Below the pieces are notes generated by a model. It made no database searches, was not told the DNA's origin, and saw only the letters and a program-made list of their open reading frames with translations. Shown here one piece after another: positions 45,772 to 55,662 of a DNA stretch of 64,000 nt; within the stretch, counting starts at the first letter, position 1, and every line of letters begins with the position of its first letter. Position numbers and translations under genes: made by a program. The stretch is from Nostoc sp. UHCC 0926 (lineage in GTDB: Bacteria; Cyanobacteriota; Cyanobacteriia; Cyanobacteriales; Nostocaceae): assembly GCF_028623165.1 (NCBI RefSeq), contig NZ_CP117771.1, forward strand, positions 154,102-218,101, written 5' to 3'.

Positions 45772-48700
45772 TCATTTCTCCTCCTCCTCCACCTCAAAAC
45801 CATCAGGGTTGCAAACCCACAAGTTTACTGTTGGTTCCACATCCCGCAGGCTGCGTTGTGCTTTGAACTTGCGTGCTTCCATTGGTTGCTTTTCAAGTTC
45901 TGGGTCAAGAGGGTCAAATAATAATGGCGGCGCTTGTCCTACTTCTTGTTGGTATTGCAAGCTAATTTTTTGACTGGCGATGTGTTCCCAAGTGTCCAGT
46001 AAATCTTTCACCCGTCCTCGAACTTTTTGACGCAGGGCTTCGGCTTCCACAGCATCAAGTTCTTTATCGTGCATTTCTGCACGATCGCTAATGGCATCGA
46101 CAACATATTCTAAATCCTGCCGATGTTGTAAAATCTCGATAGCGCGGGGTGGTGCAGTCATGCCAGGATGTCCTAAACGTGCCAAGGCGACGGTGATAGC
46201 GGCGATACCCCTGTCAATGGCACGAGGTGAAAATGGGGTGACACTAGTTGCTTCTACAGAACGATAAAAGCTGGTATGCCAAGCTGGGAAGCGTTCATAA
46301 TGAGAGCGATCGCGTGGTCGATGTATATTTAATAATGTGATGACTAAGCCAGGGCGATTTTCATCCCGTCCTACCCGACTAGTAGATTGAATATACTCGG
46401 ATGCTGTTTTCGGTTGACCCAACACAACCATCAACCCTAGACGGGTGATATCCAAACCAACGGATATCATATTCGTTGCTAAAGCTACATCGATATGTTT
46501 CTTCTCGTGGAATAGCAGTGCCAAGTAGCTTTTTATTTCAGCAACAACGTTAGTACTAACACGGGAAGTCAGTTCCGCCGGTTCGTAGGCAATTTGACGG
46601 TCGGCAAATAAACCTTCAGTTTCGTTGACTCGCTTTCTGAGGCTATACCTTGCTAGACGAGAGTTGACTTCATCTTCAACGATGCGGCGACTACCACCTA
46701 GTTCGCGTAGGGAGTTAAAATATCCCAGCAGGGTCATGTAAGGGTCTGCGGGGTTATCAAGATTTTTTGCCCCTCCTGCTGCTTGATAATGTTTCTGTGC
46801 TGCACCTAGTAATGCTAAGTAAGTTCGTAATAGTACTACTTTTAAGCTTCGTCCCTGCGCTGCAATTCCCACGTAAGTACGGGCGTTACTGATGCTTGCT
46901 GGCACTGTTTTGGCGAAAAACGAATCGCGGCGATCGGGGCCGGGAGGTGGAAAAATATCTACAGCATCTCGACCAAATAAGGCTCGAATTTGTTTGCTAG
47001 CTCTCCGTACTGTTGCGGTGGATGCAATAATTTTGGGGCGTAATTTTTTACCGTTAATTTTCCGGCTGCATAGTTCGTCAATGGCGGTTTCATACAACCC
47101 TACCATTGTTCCCAAAGGGCCGGAAATCAGGTGCAACTCGTCTTGAATAATCAGGTCTGGGGCTGGTAAATGACCAGCAAGTGCTTGACCTCGACCGGGA
47201 TGGGCAGGCCCGTAAAAACCATCTTTGTCATAACGGTCTACCAGTCCAAATAATGCTCCAGTTTCTCCTACCCAAGGGAGATTGGCGAATTTATCGACGG
47301 TGGCGATAATAAAGCTGGGTAATCGTTGGTAAATTGGTTCATCTACTGCGACGATGGGCAACGATTGATTGCGGGTAAATTTGCATTTGCGGTTAATGCA
47401 AGTAATTTGCAGTGACTTTGGTTGATGGGAATCTGGGAGTAACTGGAAGGAGTCAGAGGTAAACCGTTTACCGCACCAAGGACAGTTTTCTAAAGGGATG
47501 GGTGAAGGTTTGCGGGTGTCATTTTGAAAGGCAATAGTACGGGCGCGGGCAGTGTATTCATCGTTATCGCCTTTTTTTCCCATCCGGTTGGGAGTGGCGG
47601 TTTGTCCCACCCACAGCCCAATTTCAAAGGGCCAGGGGCCTAATTTTTGTGTATCTTTTTGTCTTTCTAACTCTAAAGCGCAGACAAGAGTAGCAGCACG
47701 GCTTAATTGGTCGAGGGTAAGCAGGCGCAGGGTATAACGCATCAAGACACTTACGCCAGCTGAATTTATCGTGGGATTTCGCAGGCGGCGCAGTACCATT
47801 GCGAATGCTGCTAGACCTAAGTAAGCTTCGGTTTTACCACCGCCTGTGGGGAAAAACAGCAAGTCTACTAATTCTCGGTCAGGGTGTTCGGGATGGGCGA
47901 TACCAACCAAGTTCATTAACAAAAACGCCAGCTGAAACGGTCGCCATGCCGGTGGCTTAACAGATTCTGGGGTAATATCTGTATTGTGGGTAGAACGCTG
48001 ACGAATAGCAATGGCGATCGCTCGATTTGCAATCCGAAATGCTTCTAATATATTGGGATCATCCAGTGCTTGCAGTCCGGCGGCAATGCGTTTGTTTACC
48101 CTGGTTGCCCGGTCTAGTAAGTCGTTAGCAACTTCAATTCGTTCTGGGTCACTAGGAAACTTTACCTTTTGTCCTTCAATCCACACTCCATAAGCATCAA
48201 CCATCCCAGACATCATATTTCGCAGAGTTTCGACCGTGGGTGCGGCGGCGAGTGCTTCCATCCCTAGTTCCACGCCTGCAACTTGGGCGGCTACTACCTT
48301 TTCTACATCAGCAATGGGCATCCAAGCAGTGCGGACTTCTTGACAAGTAGCGTCATCGTTGGTGATGGCGACAGCTGAAACGTTATGTCCCACCGCATAT
48401 TCATAATCATCTCGATACTGTAAATCTGCTACCTTCTCATCCCAATCATCACCGTGTCGTCCGCGCAGGTTGGGACGGGAGACAAGAGAATAAGGAGTGC
48501 GGATGATGAGACAAGTTTGGAAGGCGAAGGCGATATCGCTGTATGGGTTGGCGGCTGGAGGGCGATAGTTCACCAGGAACACGGATGCGGAACGAGTCCC
48601 AGCAGGAACCAACTCTGCCGCAGTTACGGGACGCACTGAGGTAACTAGTCTCAAACCATTACTACCAGGAATTTCCCAATGTTTGGGTGCATTACTTACA

Positions 48701-49167
48701 TGGAGAGGGACGGTTAATTCTGCTTGTCCGGGGGTTCTTTGCCACAGCCGGGGTAACTGGAGTTGGTTTTTAGAGTCTTCTTGACTTTCTTCATTCTCTT
48801 CATCAACTGGACAGTAGTCGCCCCAGTGAACAGTAACACTTATTTCCTTGGCGGTTGCTGGTACAAGAATACTTAAACCCATTGAAGAGGGAAAAAATGC
48901 TCTCCGGGCGGAGGCACTTTCGGGTTGCTTTTCATCATCGCCAGCGTTGACTTGAGAAATCTCGTCGATATCATCGTTACCTATATCTTCTGAACGCTGT
49001 TCTACCGAAGCTTCATAAGGCACTAAAAAACCTGTGAGATACCATTTAGATGGAGCTTGGTCGATAATTTCGTCAACGTGGGCGATATCATTAGGTGTAG
49101 GCCCCACTAAGTCAAGTTGTAGGGCATCAATGAGAGATGAACGCACTTCGGCAGGAGTATTGGGCAT
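45772..49167 (-). CDS. drmA: DISARM helicase DrmA
   Basis: 1131 residues. Superfamily 2 helicase motifs: I (FPTGGGKTEAYLGLAAFAM), II variant (LIIQDELHLISGPLG), III (IASTATVRRA), and V/VI (NMISVGLDITRLGLMVVLG; QSTSRVGRDENRPG). A Cys cluster (ENCPWCGKRF; ITCINRKCKF) inside the DrmA-specific insertion probably binds zinc. In DISARM, DrmA with DrmB loads on invading DNA. It starts about 120 nt downstream of the TOPRIM gene stop, leaving room for a separate promoter after the nested module. Confidence 0.94.
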   Translation of the reverse strand: MPNTPAEVRSSLIDALQLDLVGPTPNDIAHVDEIIDQAPSKWYLTGFLVPYEASVEQRSEDIGNDDIDEISQVNAGDDEKQPESASARRAFFPSSMGLSILVPATAKEISVTVHWGDYCPVDEENEESQEDSKNQLQLPRLWQRTPGQAELTVPLHVSNAPKHWEIPGSNGLRLVTSVRPVTAAELVPAGTRSASVFLVNYRPPAANPYSDIAFAFQTCLIIRTPYSLVSRPNLRGRHGDDWDEKVADLQYRDDYEYAVGHNVSAVAITNDDATCQEVRTAWMPIADVEKVVAAQVAGVELGMEALAAAPTVETLRNMMSGMVDAYGVWIEGQKVKFPSDPERIEVANDLLDRATRVNKRIAAGLQALDDPNILEAFRIANRAIAIAIRQRSTHNTDITPESVKPPAWRPFQLAFLLMNLVGIAHPEHPDRELVDLLFFPTGGGKTEAYLGLAAFAMVLRRLRNPTINSAGVSVLMRYTLRLLTLDQLSRAATLVCALELERQKDTQKLGPWPFEIGLWVGQTATPNRMGKKGDNDEYTARARTIAFQNDTRKPSPIPLENCPWCGKRFTSDSFQLLPDSHQPKSLQITCINRKCKFTRNQSLPIVAVDEPIYQRLPSFIIATVDKFANLPWVGETGALFGLVDRYDKDGFYGPAHPGRGQALAGHLPAPDLIIQDELHLISGPLGTMVGLYETAIDELCSRKINGKKLRPKIIASTATVRRASKQIRALFGRDAVDIFPPPGPDRRDSFFAKTVPASISNARTYVGIAAQGRSLKVVLLRTYLALLGAAQKHYQAAGGAKNLDNPADPYMTLLGYFNSLRELGGSRRIVEDEVNSRLARYSLRKRVNETEGLFADRQIAYEPAELTSRVSTNVVAEIKSYLALLFHEKKHIDVALATNMISVGLDITRLGLMVVLGQPKTASEYIQSTSRVGRDENRPGLVITLLNIHRPRDRSHYERFPAWHTSFYRSVEATSVTPFSPRAIDRGIAAITVALARLGHPGMTAPPRAIEILQHRQDLEYVVDAISDRAEMHDKELDAVEAEALRQKVRGRVKDLLDTWEHIASQKISLQYQQEVGQAPPLLFDPLDPELEKQPMEARKFKAQRSLRDVEPTVNLWVCNPDGFEVEEEEK

Positions 49168-49287
49168 GGTGTATCGCTGTTTACTCCCTTGAAAGATATA
49201 ACAAGCAATTAACTGTTTATCTTATGTTGCCCGAAGTAGTTAAAAGTGTCAAATAATACTTTTGTTTATCCTTAAACTAAAAAATGA

Positions 49288-50154
49288 CTACTGAAGAGGG
49301 CTAATTCTGTTTTGTAACTCAATTAAATCAGGATACTGATTAACATCAAATTGATTCAGCGCCCAATCAAAAAAAGCATTCAGAGAAATGTACTGAGATT
49401 TCTGTTGCTGCATAGCTTTTTGAATATCTTTACCATGAAACCAGATCAAATACTGCTTCTGTGTCCAAAATTCCTCTTGGGCAAACTGCTGCTGATAGAC
49501 AGCAAGACTTTGTTCAAATCTGTCTAGCGTTACTGTTGCAACAGCTTGTTGAAACTGGTTAATTAGTGCTTCAGCTTCAGTCTGACAGTCTTGGAGAGTT
49601 AGTGAGGGTGGGAGTTTACCACTACCACCTGTCCATGTTGTCTTGAATTGATGTCGAGTTGCACTTGATTGCAATAAATCAGCTAATGCCCATCTTACTG
49701 TTTGATAATCCTGCAAGCTTCTTGCAGCTGCTTCAATCCACCCTGAAATCGCCTCAATCCCTGGTGAATTTCCATGTCCCCATTTAGAAGTAGGATTGTC
49801 TTGTTTTTCTATATATTTCGTCTGCCAATAATTATGAATTAAATCAGCGTTGAATAAATAATTTTCGACGCAAGCGCGATGGGTAAGCAACATAGAGTTG
49901 AGTGGGATTAATGCAATATTAGCAGTAGGTTTAGCATCAAAATCCCGATCGCGAAAAATGATGTATTGTTGATTTGTCGCTCCATCTCTAGAAAAGTAAC
50001 CCTGAACAAAAATTGAAAAGGTAAATTTACTACCAGAGGGAACAATTGTGGGCTTATTTGTTAAAAGGTTCTCGACAACTCTGTTAAGTAGTCTAAAATC
50101 TAAACTAGTTTGCTTGCCCTCACAGAAAATAATTTTGCCACTAACAACACTCAC
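49288..50154 (-). CDS. DUF4435/TOPRIM nuclease-like protein (PARIS AriB-like)
   Basis: 288 residues. The TOPRIM features are KIIFCEGKQTSLDFRLL (residue ~7; conserved Glu), YIIFRDRDFDAK (~64; DxD) and THRACVENYLFNADLI (~90; the ENYL box of DUF4435/OLD-like proteins). The C-terminal half is helical. It starts 2 nt after the stop of the ABC-type ATPase. An ATPase plus DUF4435 pair is the composition of PARIS, where AriB is released to act as effector nuclease. An OLD-like two-gene nuclease is the alternative. Its position inside DISARM is unusual. Confidence 0.72.
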   Translation of the reverse strand: MSVVSGKIIFCEGKQTSLDFRLLNRVVENLLTNKPTIVPSGSKFTFSIFVQGYFSRDGATNQQYIIFRDRDFDAKPTANIALIPLNSMLLTHRACVENYLFNADLIHNYWQTKYIEKQDNPTSKWGHGNSPGIEAISGWIEAAARSLQDYQTVRWALADLLQSSATRHQFKTTWTGGSGKLPPSLTLQDCQTEAEALINQFQQAVATVTLDRFEQSLAVYQQQFAQEEFWTQKQYLIWFHGKDIQKAMQQQKSQYISLNAFFDWALNQFDVNQYPDLIELQNRISPLQ

Positions 50155-50156
50155 AA

Positions 50157-51215
50157 TTACACCTCTAGCCGGATAATATATGCTTCAGGCACTAATTGCT
50201 CCACATAATCAGAGTGGGTTGTAATGATAAACTGATTATTTGTGCCTAACTTGGGCAAAGCTCTAAGCAATGCCTGTTGCATTGGTGGATGTAGGTGCAA
50301 TTCAATTTCATCAATAAGAATGACAGAGTTGTGAATATTCCAACTAGCAAAGTCCACTAGCATTGGGAAAATAGCCCGTTCACCGCCGGACATTTCAGAG
50401 ATTTCATACTGGTTTTTGCCGTCATACAAATAAAACCAGGGTTCGCTCAAGATATCGTCCACATTCTCTCGCAGAATTGGGCCTTCAAAACTGCGTTCTG
50501 GAAAGACTGCTTTGTAACCGCGTTCAATTTCGGCGTATAAATCCTTTTGTCCTTGGCGTAGATTGGGAATTTTAGGTGTTCCTACATCTTGATGGAATTG
50601 TCGCCACTTAGAAAGGCGATCGCGCAAAATGTCTTCTGTGATTTCTAGTTTGCGATTTGGATCTTCGGTAGTCAGGCTAGTTGAAGTTCTCTGTTCTGTG
50701 TACCAAAGAATTGTACCCACTCGGTCAAATACTTGAAATCCTTCAGCACGTTGTAGCTGTTTAGCGTATTCTCGCCCTTTAAATTGAAATAATTCAGCAG
50801 CACTATCTGCTTGAACACGCCCATTTCGCCATTTAAGGGTAACAATATGCTTTTCAGCAGGAGGCTGCAAATCACGACCCATTTCTCGTAATTTCTGTTG
50901 AAAATCTCGCACAGCTTGGAGTTCACCAGATGAGAACTGCACTTGTACATTTACCTCTGGCTCAAATCTTCCCCAGTTACTCCCAAGCAGTTCATAGTTA
51001 AATCCTGCCCATTCTAAATCGGAGGGTTCCTTTAATCGTCCGGTTGCTGTGCCGAGAGTTGAAGCGATCGCTTGTAAAAGACTTGTTTTTCCAGCACCGT
51101 TCATGCCGATGAGAACAATAATATCTCGCGCCAACCCAGTTTCTGAATCTGTGAAATCAAATGTAGAAGACCGGAATTTCTTAAAATATTTTAGCTGTAG
51201 GGATTGAACTTTCAT
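50157..51215 (-). CDS. ABC-type AAA ATPase paired with TOPRIM protein (PARIS AriA-like)
   Basis: 352 residues. Walker A is IGMNGAGKTSLLQAI (~39). The ABC signature is SEMSGGERAIFPM (~275) and Walker B ILIDEIELHLHP (~299), with the H-switch in FIITTHSDYVEQL. The domain order is that of SMC/RecF-like AAA ATPases without a long coiled coil. Its ATG overlaps the drmMI stop by 4 nt (ATGA), and the TOPRIM gene follows directly, so the pair is translationally built into the DISARM operon. It is somewhat short for AriA, hence 'PARIS-like' only. Confidence 0.8.
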   Translation of the reverse strand: MKVQSLQLKYFKKFRSSTFDFTDSETGLARDIIVLIGMNGAGKTSLLQAIASTLGTATGRLKEPSDLEWAGFNYELLGSNWGRFEPEVNVQVQFSSGELQAVRDFQQKLREMGRDLQPPAEKHIVTLKWRNGRVQADSAAELFQFKGREYAKQLQRAEGFQVFDRVGTILWYTEQRTSTSLTTEDPNRKLEITEDILRDRLSKWRQFHQDVGTPKIPNLRQGQKDLYAEIERGYKAVFPERSFEGPILRENVDDILSEPWFYLYDGKNQYEISEMSGGERAIFPMLVDFASWNIHNSVILIDEIELHLHPPMQQALLRALPKLGTNNQFIITTHSDYVEQLVPEAYIIRLEV

Positions 51216-54200
51216 AAGCTAGTCTCCACATCAAATCCCGGTATTATTGGTATATTTTCCACAACCTTTTGAGATTTGGTTTTGGTTGTTTTCTTCTTAC
51301 TAGCTTTAACCTTGGTTTTCTTTTGTGCTGCTTTACCGCCGAGAATTTCGGCTTGCGATCGCTCTTGGTTAAGGTCGAGTAGGCGTGCTAATACTTCATC
51401 ATGCACTTCTTCTATCCAACGGTAGCGCCAAGGTTTTTTTCGCTGTCGTCCGTTGCTGGTTTCTTCTTCTTCGTTTTCATCGTCGTAGTCTAGCAGGAAG
51501 GTGCAGTCGGTGGGGATGTCACTCCAGCCGTAAGCTTCAAGGACGGCTTTATCCATTGCAGCGTGTAGTGAGCGTAATTTTAGGATATCAGCGTCGCGTT
51601 CTTCTGGGTCGTGGAAGCGGTTGTAGGTGTCGGTTAGTCCCTGGTTGTTGCGAACCATTAAGGCGGCGCGGTATTCGTAGTATTCTTGTCCTACTGCTTC
51701 TAGGGTGGGGTTAGTTTCCCAGTTTTCGGGGAAGGGGAAGGTTTGGAAACAGTCGGAGGGATTATAGCGTGACAAATCCATTGCTGTACCGCTAAAAAAT
51801 CTAGCCCAAATTTCATGAATACGAGACTGAAGAGTACAAAAGCCTGAATAAGACTCTACCGTAAGAACGGTAAGTGCGTGTGAAAACACTCGATCAGATG
51901 GTTGAAATGCCATAGCAAAGTGAACATACGCCTGGGCACTTATCACTAATACTCGTTCTAGTTCAGCGTTTGCTTTAAATAAAGCAGGTGTATACCTACC
52001 CCAAAGCCACCATTTTCTTTTACGCCTTCCAGCATCTGCGTTATCGCCTAATTTTTCTCGTTCAGGCTTGACTTTTTCCTCTACTATTTTCAGTAAATCA
52101 GGATACTGTTGTGCTTCATCTTCACTCATTTCTGCGAAGTTGATAACATAACGGCGGTGTGTGTGGGTTGGACTGCTATTTACCTCTTCACCACCAATAT
52201 AAGGAAAAATTCTTTCAGCATTTCTTGAATCTTTCTCAATCAATCGCTGCATTTCTGCAATGGGTGTTGCGTTTGGGTTAGTATCATCAAATGTAAAGCC
52301 CATACCCAAAACATAGCTTCCAATGAAGCTTTTGTTCGCATTTGCCAGCAAAATCGGCGGATTTTCATTTCCACCAGCATGAAATAGAAAGGCAGAAACC
52401 AAAGGAACTTGTCGCCCATTTAACAGGTGTATCCCTTTGTAAATTCCTTTATATACATTAACGACACTCACAACTACCGCCGCAAGTCCAGGCCATTTCA
52501 CCCGCTTTTGAGCGTTATAAATTTTTGCATCGTACTGACAAATCCAACGCAATCCGGTACTCCGAGTATCACCTTGAGCAATAGTATTTGTTGCAATTAA
52601 CCCAAAAGTTCCACCCTCACGTAATATCTCAAAAGCACGGCGGAAGAAAAATGCCACAAGGTCAGAATTACCATGCGATTCTGGATAAACTTCTTTTAAC
52701 CAATCTTGATAACCAGGTGCATGAGCATTAATTGTTGTATTCTTCCCAGCAAACGGCGGATTTCCAATAATTGCATCAAACCCCGGATTTTCTCTATCAA
52801 AAACCTCTGGAAACTCAATATCCCAGTTAAACGGAATAATCCCCTTGTCTCCACTCCGCAACCTGCTAGCAATTTCTTCCAAACCTTCAGTATCAGCTTG
52901 GTGATATCGCCATTTCTTCACCAATTCTGCAATCTCAGCTTCCCTCTCCTCTCGCTGCTTCTTATTACTTCCCTCAAAAAACGCCGCAATTCTCACATCC
53001 CCCGTTAACCGCGCTTGGTACAATTCTTGCTCTACCTTATATAGATAATCCCGCTTTTGGTCATCATCAGCATCACTGCGGGTATCCAACGCCTGAATTT
53101 CCGCCCGATAAGAACGCGCACGGTCAAGTTGCTCTTTCAAATATACAAATAGCGGTAAATCGTCAGTTGCATCCTTCCCAAAAGACCCAATCTGCTCTTT
53201 CTTCAACCCTACCAGCGAATCCCCACACTTGAGCGCATGGTCAAGAAATGTAAACGGTAAATCCTTCGCCAGCGTCACCAACCATAAAGATAACTTCGCC
53301 AAATTCACCGCAAACGGGTTTTTGTCCACGCCATACAAACACCGTTGCGCCACCAAGCGACGCGCAATTAATAAAGGTTCTTCTTTGCCATAATTGCTAA
53401 TTGTCGCATTCTGGTTGCGATCGCTATCAATTATCGTATTCTGATTGCGATCGCTATTCATTATCGCATTCTGGTTGCGATCGCGATTAATTGTCGCATT
53501 TTGGTTGCGATCGCTGTCAATTGTCGTATTCTGGTTGCGATCGCGATTAATTGTCGCATTTTGGTTGCGATCGCTGTCAATTGTCGTATTCTGGTTGCGA
53601 TCGCGATTAATTGTCGCATTTTGGTTGCGATCGCTATTCATTATCGCATTCTGGTTGCGATCGCTAATTTCCAGGCGGGTATCGTTTTCCTCGCGTTCCC
53701 AAGCTTCCACCACCTTTTCAGCCAATTGACGACAGGTTTCTACCAAAAACGCACCAGAACCCATCGCCAAATCACAAACTTTCAAAGATAAAATCTGTTC
53801 CGCAGTCGGTTTTTCTCCCAACGCTTCCAACACCGGACGCAGCGTTGTTTCCACAATCGGTTTAGTGAGTGACCTGGGCGTATAATGCGAACCAGAACGC
53901 CTGCGTTCTTCCCCTGGCTGCAAGTACAGCGAACCCACAGGCAACAAATTAGGTGTTTGCCGCGATACCTTCCGACCTAGTGTAATCACTAGATATTCTA
54001 ACGTCTGCGCCGCCTTCAGTTCCTTGAGGACATTCCCTGATACCTCACAATTTGCCCATTCCTTCAGTAACTTCTGACGGTCAGCTGACTTTGCTGCCAA
54101 AATCGCCGTCACATCTACTACCACCGTCGTAGAAACCTTTGACCCCTTGGGCTTGCTGTAAACTCCAATACTCGGACTTTCTGCCCGTTCTACAGCAAAA

Positions 54201-55474
54201 CCCATAATGCCCTCATACACCGAGCCAATTTGCTCCACATCTAACGCCCGATAAGACAGGCGCTCCCCTTCTAAAATTAGTAATTTTTCTAACAAACGAT
54301 ACACCACACCATCGGGAATTCGCGGAGGCTCGATTGGTTGAGCCTTGACAAACTTACTACCGCGTGAGCGACCTTCCAAAAACGCATACTCATCCGGGTC
54401 AAAAAGCTGACCATGCCGTGCTGGTAAATACTCTGGTGTTTGTCCGCCGCCGTCATAAACCAATCGAAACAAACTCAACAGCCACACCCACGCCCCATAA
54501 CGCTGATCCATCGTGTCAGGGTAATTTCCCACGTCTTCTCGTAGCCGTTCATACAAGCCAGATACAGAATAGTTACGCTGGTAAACATCGTCTGGTGGCA
54601 TTAACCCTTCGTCCTCAGCGTAGAGCAAAAACACCAGCCGCATCAGTGTAGTGATTAATCCACCATAAATGTGTTGCGGATTTGTGGCAGCAATTTCACT
54701 TAACAGCTTACCATCAACTGCCGCATCCGCCATCTGAAACCCACGCAGCAGTTCCCACAAAGCATCTAGTACTTGGTTAGCCAAGGTTGTAGAAACTTCT
54801 GCTTGGTACTTACGGCTATCTTCCAACAAATTTTGTAACCGACGACCTGTAGTAGCACTAAACACGCGAAATGCCGACAGCAGCATTTCCATCGCCCCCA
54901 AAATCAGCCGTCCAGACACCTCACACATCGCCTGTACTGGAAAAGTCAAATGTCCAGAAGACTCGCCACGGGGCGCATACACCAAACGCAGCAACCCACC
55001 ATTACACAACAAACCTATGGGTATTTGCGTCTCCCGCAACAACCGCTCAAATTTAGCTTGGGGGCTGGCGTGCCAACCACTGCTAGACTTAGTTAATTCT
55101 GGTGCGACTACATCCAAGTCAGTACCAGAAGAAATTATTTGCACCAAAATCTGCGGCTTGTCGCTATCCGGGTCAGGCACAATATACGTAGGCGCAAGAA
55201 TTTCGCTGTAATCAGGTAAAGCTATCTCATATTCTGGTGATGGTTTAACAAGGTCACTATCAGCCCAGCTTAATACATTCACCACAAAAGCCGGAAAATC
55301 AGCAATATAGCCATCCTCATCAACCGCAGCCAGCAATGATTGTTGCAAATCTACAATATTGCGGTTGACCACCGCCTGCGCCTTCACCAACGCCGGGGGA
55401 GATACTACCAACCCTACAGGCTGGAGAAAACCCAACCACTCTTTATGTCTCGTGATTTCTGGGTCAATCGCCAT
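51212..55474 (-). CDS. drmMI: DISARM adenine-specific DNA methyltransferase DrmMI
   Basis: 1420 residues, typical of the large Eco57I/BREX-PglX-like N6-adenine MTases of class 1 DISARM. Motif I is CDLAMGSGAFLVETC (~565). A 90-residue tandem repeat follows at ~602-691, then YGVDKNPFAVNLAKLSLWL (~715), and the catalytic NPPF in AIIGNPPFAGK (~904). A helical C-terminal target-recognition region and a Lys-rich tail complete it. Methylation marks self DNA. The repeat (nine 10-residue units beginning DRNQN) lies between motif I and the next conserved block and is likely a flexible loop. It is separated from drmD by a small opposite-strand gene. Confidence 0.92.
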   Translation of the reverse strand: MAIDPEITRHKEWLGFLQPVGLVVSPPALVKAQAVVNRNIVDLQQSLLAAVDEDGYIADFPAFVVNVLSWADSDLVKPSPEYEIALPDYSEILAPTYIVPDPDSDKPQILVQIISSGTDLDVVAPELTKSSSGWHASPQAKFERLLRETQIPIGLLCNGGLLRLVYAPRGESSGHLTFPVQAMCEVSGRLILGAMEMLLSAFRVFSATTGRRLQNLLEDSRKYQAEVSTTLANQVLDALWELLRGFQMADAAVDGKLLSEIAATNPQHIYGGLITTLMRLVFLLYAEDEGLMPPDDVYQRNYSVSGLYERLREDVGNYPDTMDQRYGAWVWLLSLFRLVYDGGGQTPEYLPARHGQLFDPDEYAFLEGRSRGSKFVKAQPIEPPRIPDGVVYRLLEKLLILEGERLSYRALDVEQIGSVYEGIMGFAVERAESPSIGVYSKPKGSKVSTTVVVDVTAILAAKSADRQKLLKEWANCEVSGNVLKELKAAQTLEYLVITLGRKVSRQTPNLLPVGSLYLQPGEERRRSGSHYTPRSLTKPIVETTLRPVLEALGEKPTAEQILSLKVCDLAMGSGAFLVETCRQLAEKVVEAWEREENDTRLEISDRNQNAIMNSDRNQNATINRDRNQNTTIDSDRNQNATINRDRNQNTTIDSDRNQNATINRDRNQNAIMNSDRNQNTIIDSDRNQNATISNYGKEEPLLIARRLVAQRCLYGVDKNPFAVNLAKLSLWLVTLAKDLPFTFLDHALKCGDSLVGLKKEQIGSFGKDATDDLPLFVYLKEQLDRARSYRAEIQALDTRSDADDDQKRDYLYKVEQELYQARLTGDVRIAAFFEGSNKKQREEREAEIAELVKKWRYHQADTEGLEEIASRLRSGDKGIIPFNWDIEFPEVFDRENPGFDAIIGNPPFAGKNTTINAHAPGYQDWLKEVYPESHGNSDLVAFFFRRAFEILREGGTFGLIATNTIAQGDTRSTGLRWICQYDAKIYNAQKRVKWPGLAAVVVSVVNVYKGIYKGIHLLNGRQVPLVSAFLFHAGGNENPPILLANANKSFIGSYVLGMGFTFDDTNPNATPIAEMQRLIEKDSRNAERIFPYIGGEEVNSSPTHTHRRYVINFAEMSEDEAQQYPDLLKIVEEKVKPEREKLGDNADAGRRKRKWWLWGRYTPALFKANAELERVLVISAQAYVHFAMAFQPSDRVFSHALTVLTVESYSGFCTLQSRIHEIWARFFSGTAMDLSRYNPSDCFQTFPFPENWETNPTLEAVGQEYYEYRAALMVRNNQGLTDTYNRFHDPEERDADILKLRSLHAAMDKAVLEAYGWSDIPTDCTFLLDYDDENEEEETSNGRQRKKPWRYRWIEEVHDEVLARLLDLNQERSQAEILGGKAAQKKTKVKASKKKTTKTKSQKVVENIPIIPGFDVETSL
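53401..53670. repeat. 30-bp minisatellite with HIP1 core inside drmMI
   Basis: Nine head-to-tail 30-bp units, each containing TTGCGATCGC and differing at a few positions. Read on the minus strand they encode DRNQNAIMNS/DRNQNATINR/DRNQNTTIDS-type decapeptides without breaking the frame. Confidence 0.93.
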
Positions 55475-55551
55475 CGTTTCTCCTTTGCGTTTTCTGAGCC
55501 TGGTGCGGTTTGTTTACTTTATCTGATAACATCAAAGTCTGCTAATGCACA

Positions 55552-55626
55552 CGCCAGTCGCTACAACGGAGGAGACCTCCCTCCGGGTGACGCTCGCAAG
55601 CTCGCTAACGCTGCGCTAACGCCAGT
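55552..55626. repeat. Interspersed palindromic repeat in the drmMI 5' region
   Basis: GCCAGTCGCTACAACGGAGG, ACCTCCCTCCGGGTGACGCT and CGCTAACGCTGCGCTAACG blocks form nested inverted repeats characteristic of Nostoc-type genomes. It sits between the divergent starts of drmMI and the gene at 55663, where promoters are expected. Confidence 0.65.
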
Positions 55627-55662
55627 TCTTTGTTCTTCTGAATAGGTAGCGAGGTTAAGTTA

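Noticed and set aside
45738..45803. Longer DrmB start inside drmA
   Set aside because: The extra residues are Arg/Glu-rich and derived from drmA; family members begin near MKSKSKRKPSGEIRQSQ.
53401..53670. Regular 30-bp repeats that resemble a CRISPR array
   Set aside because: Units abut without spacers, encode in-frame peptides on the minus strand, and lie inside an intact methyltransferase; there are no cas genes nearby.
53445..53791. Two + strand ORFs over the repeat region
   Set aside because: They exist only because a 30-bp repeat stays open in several frames; they are antisense to drmMI and have no start signals.
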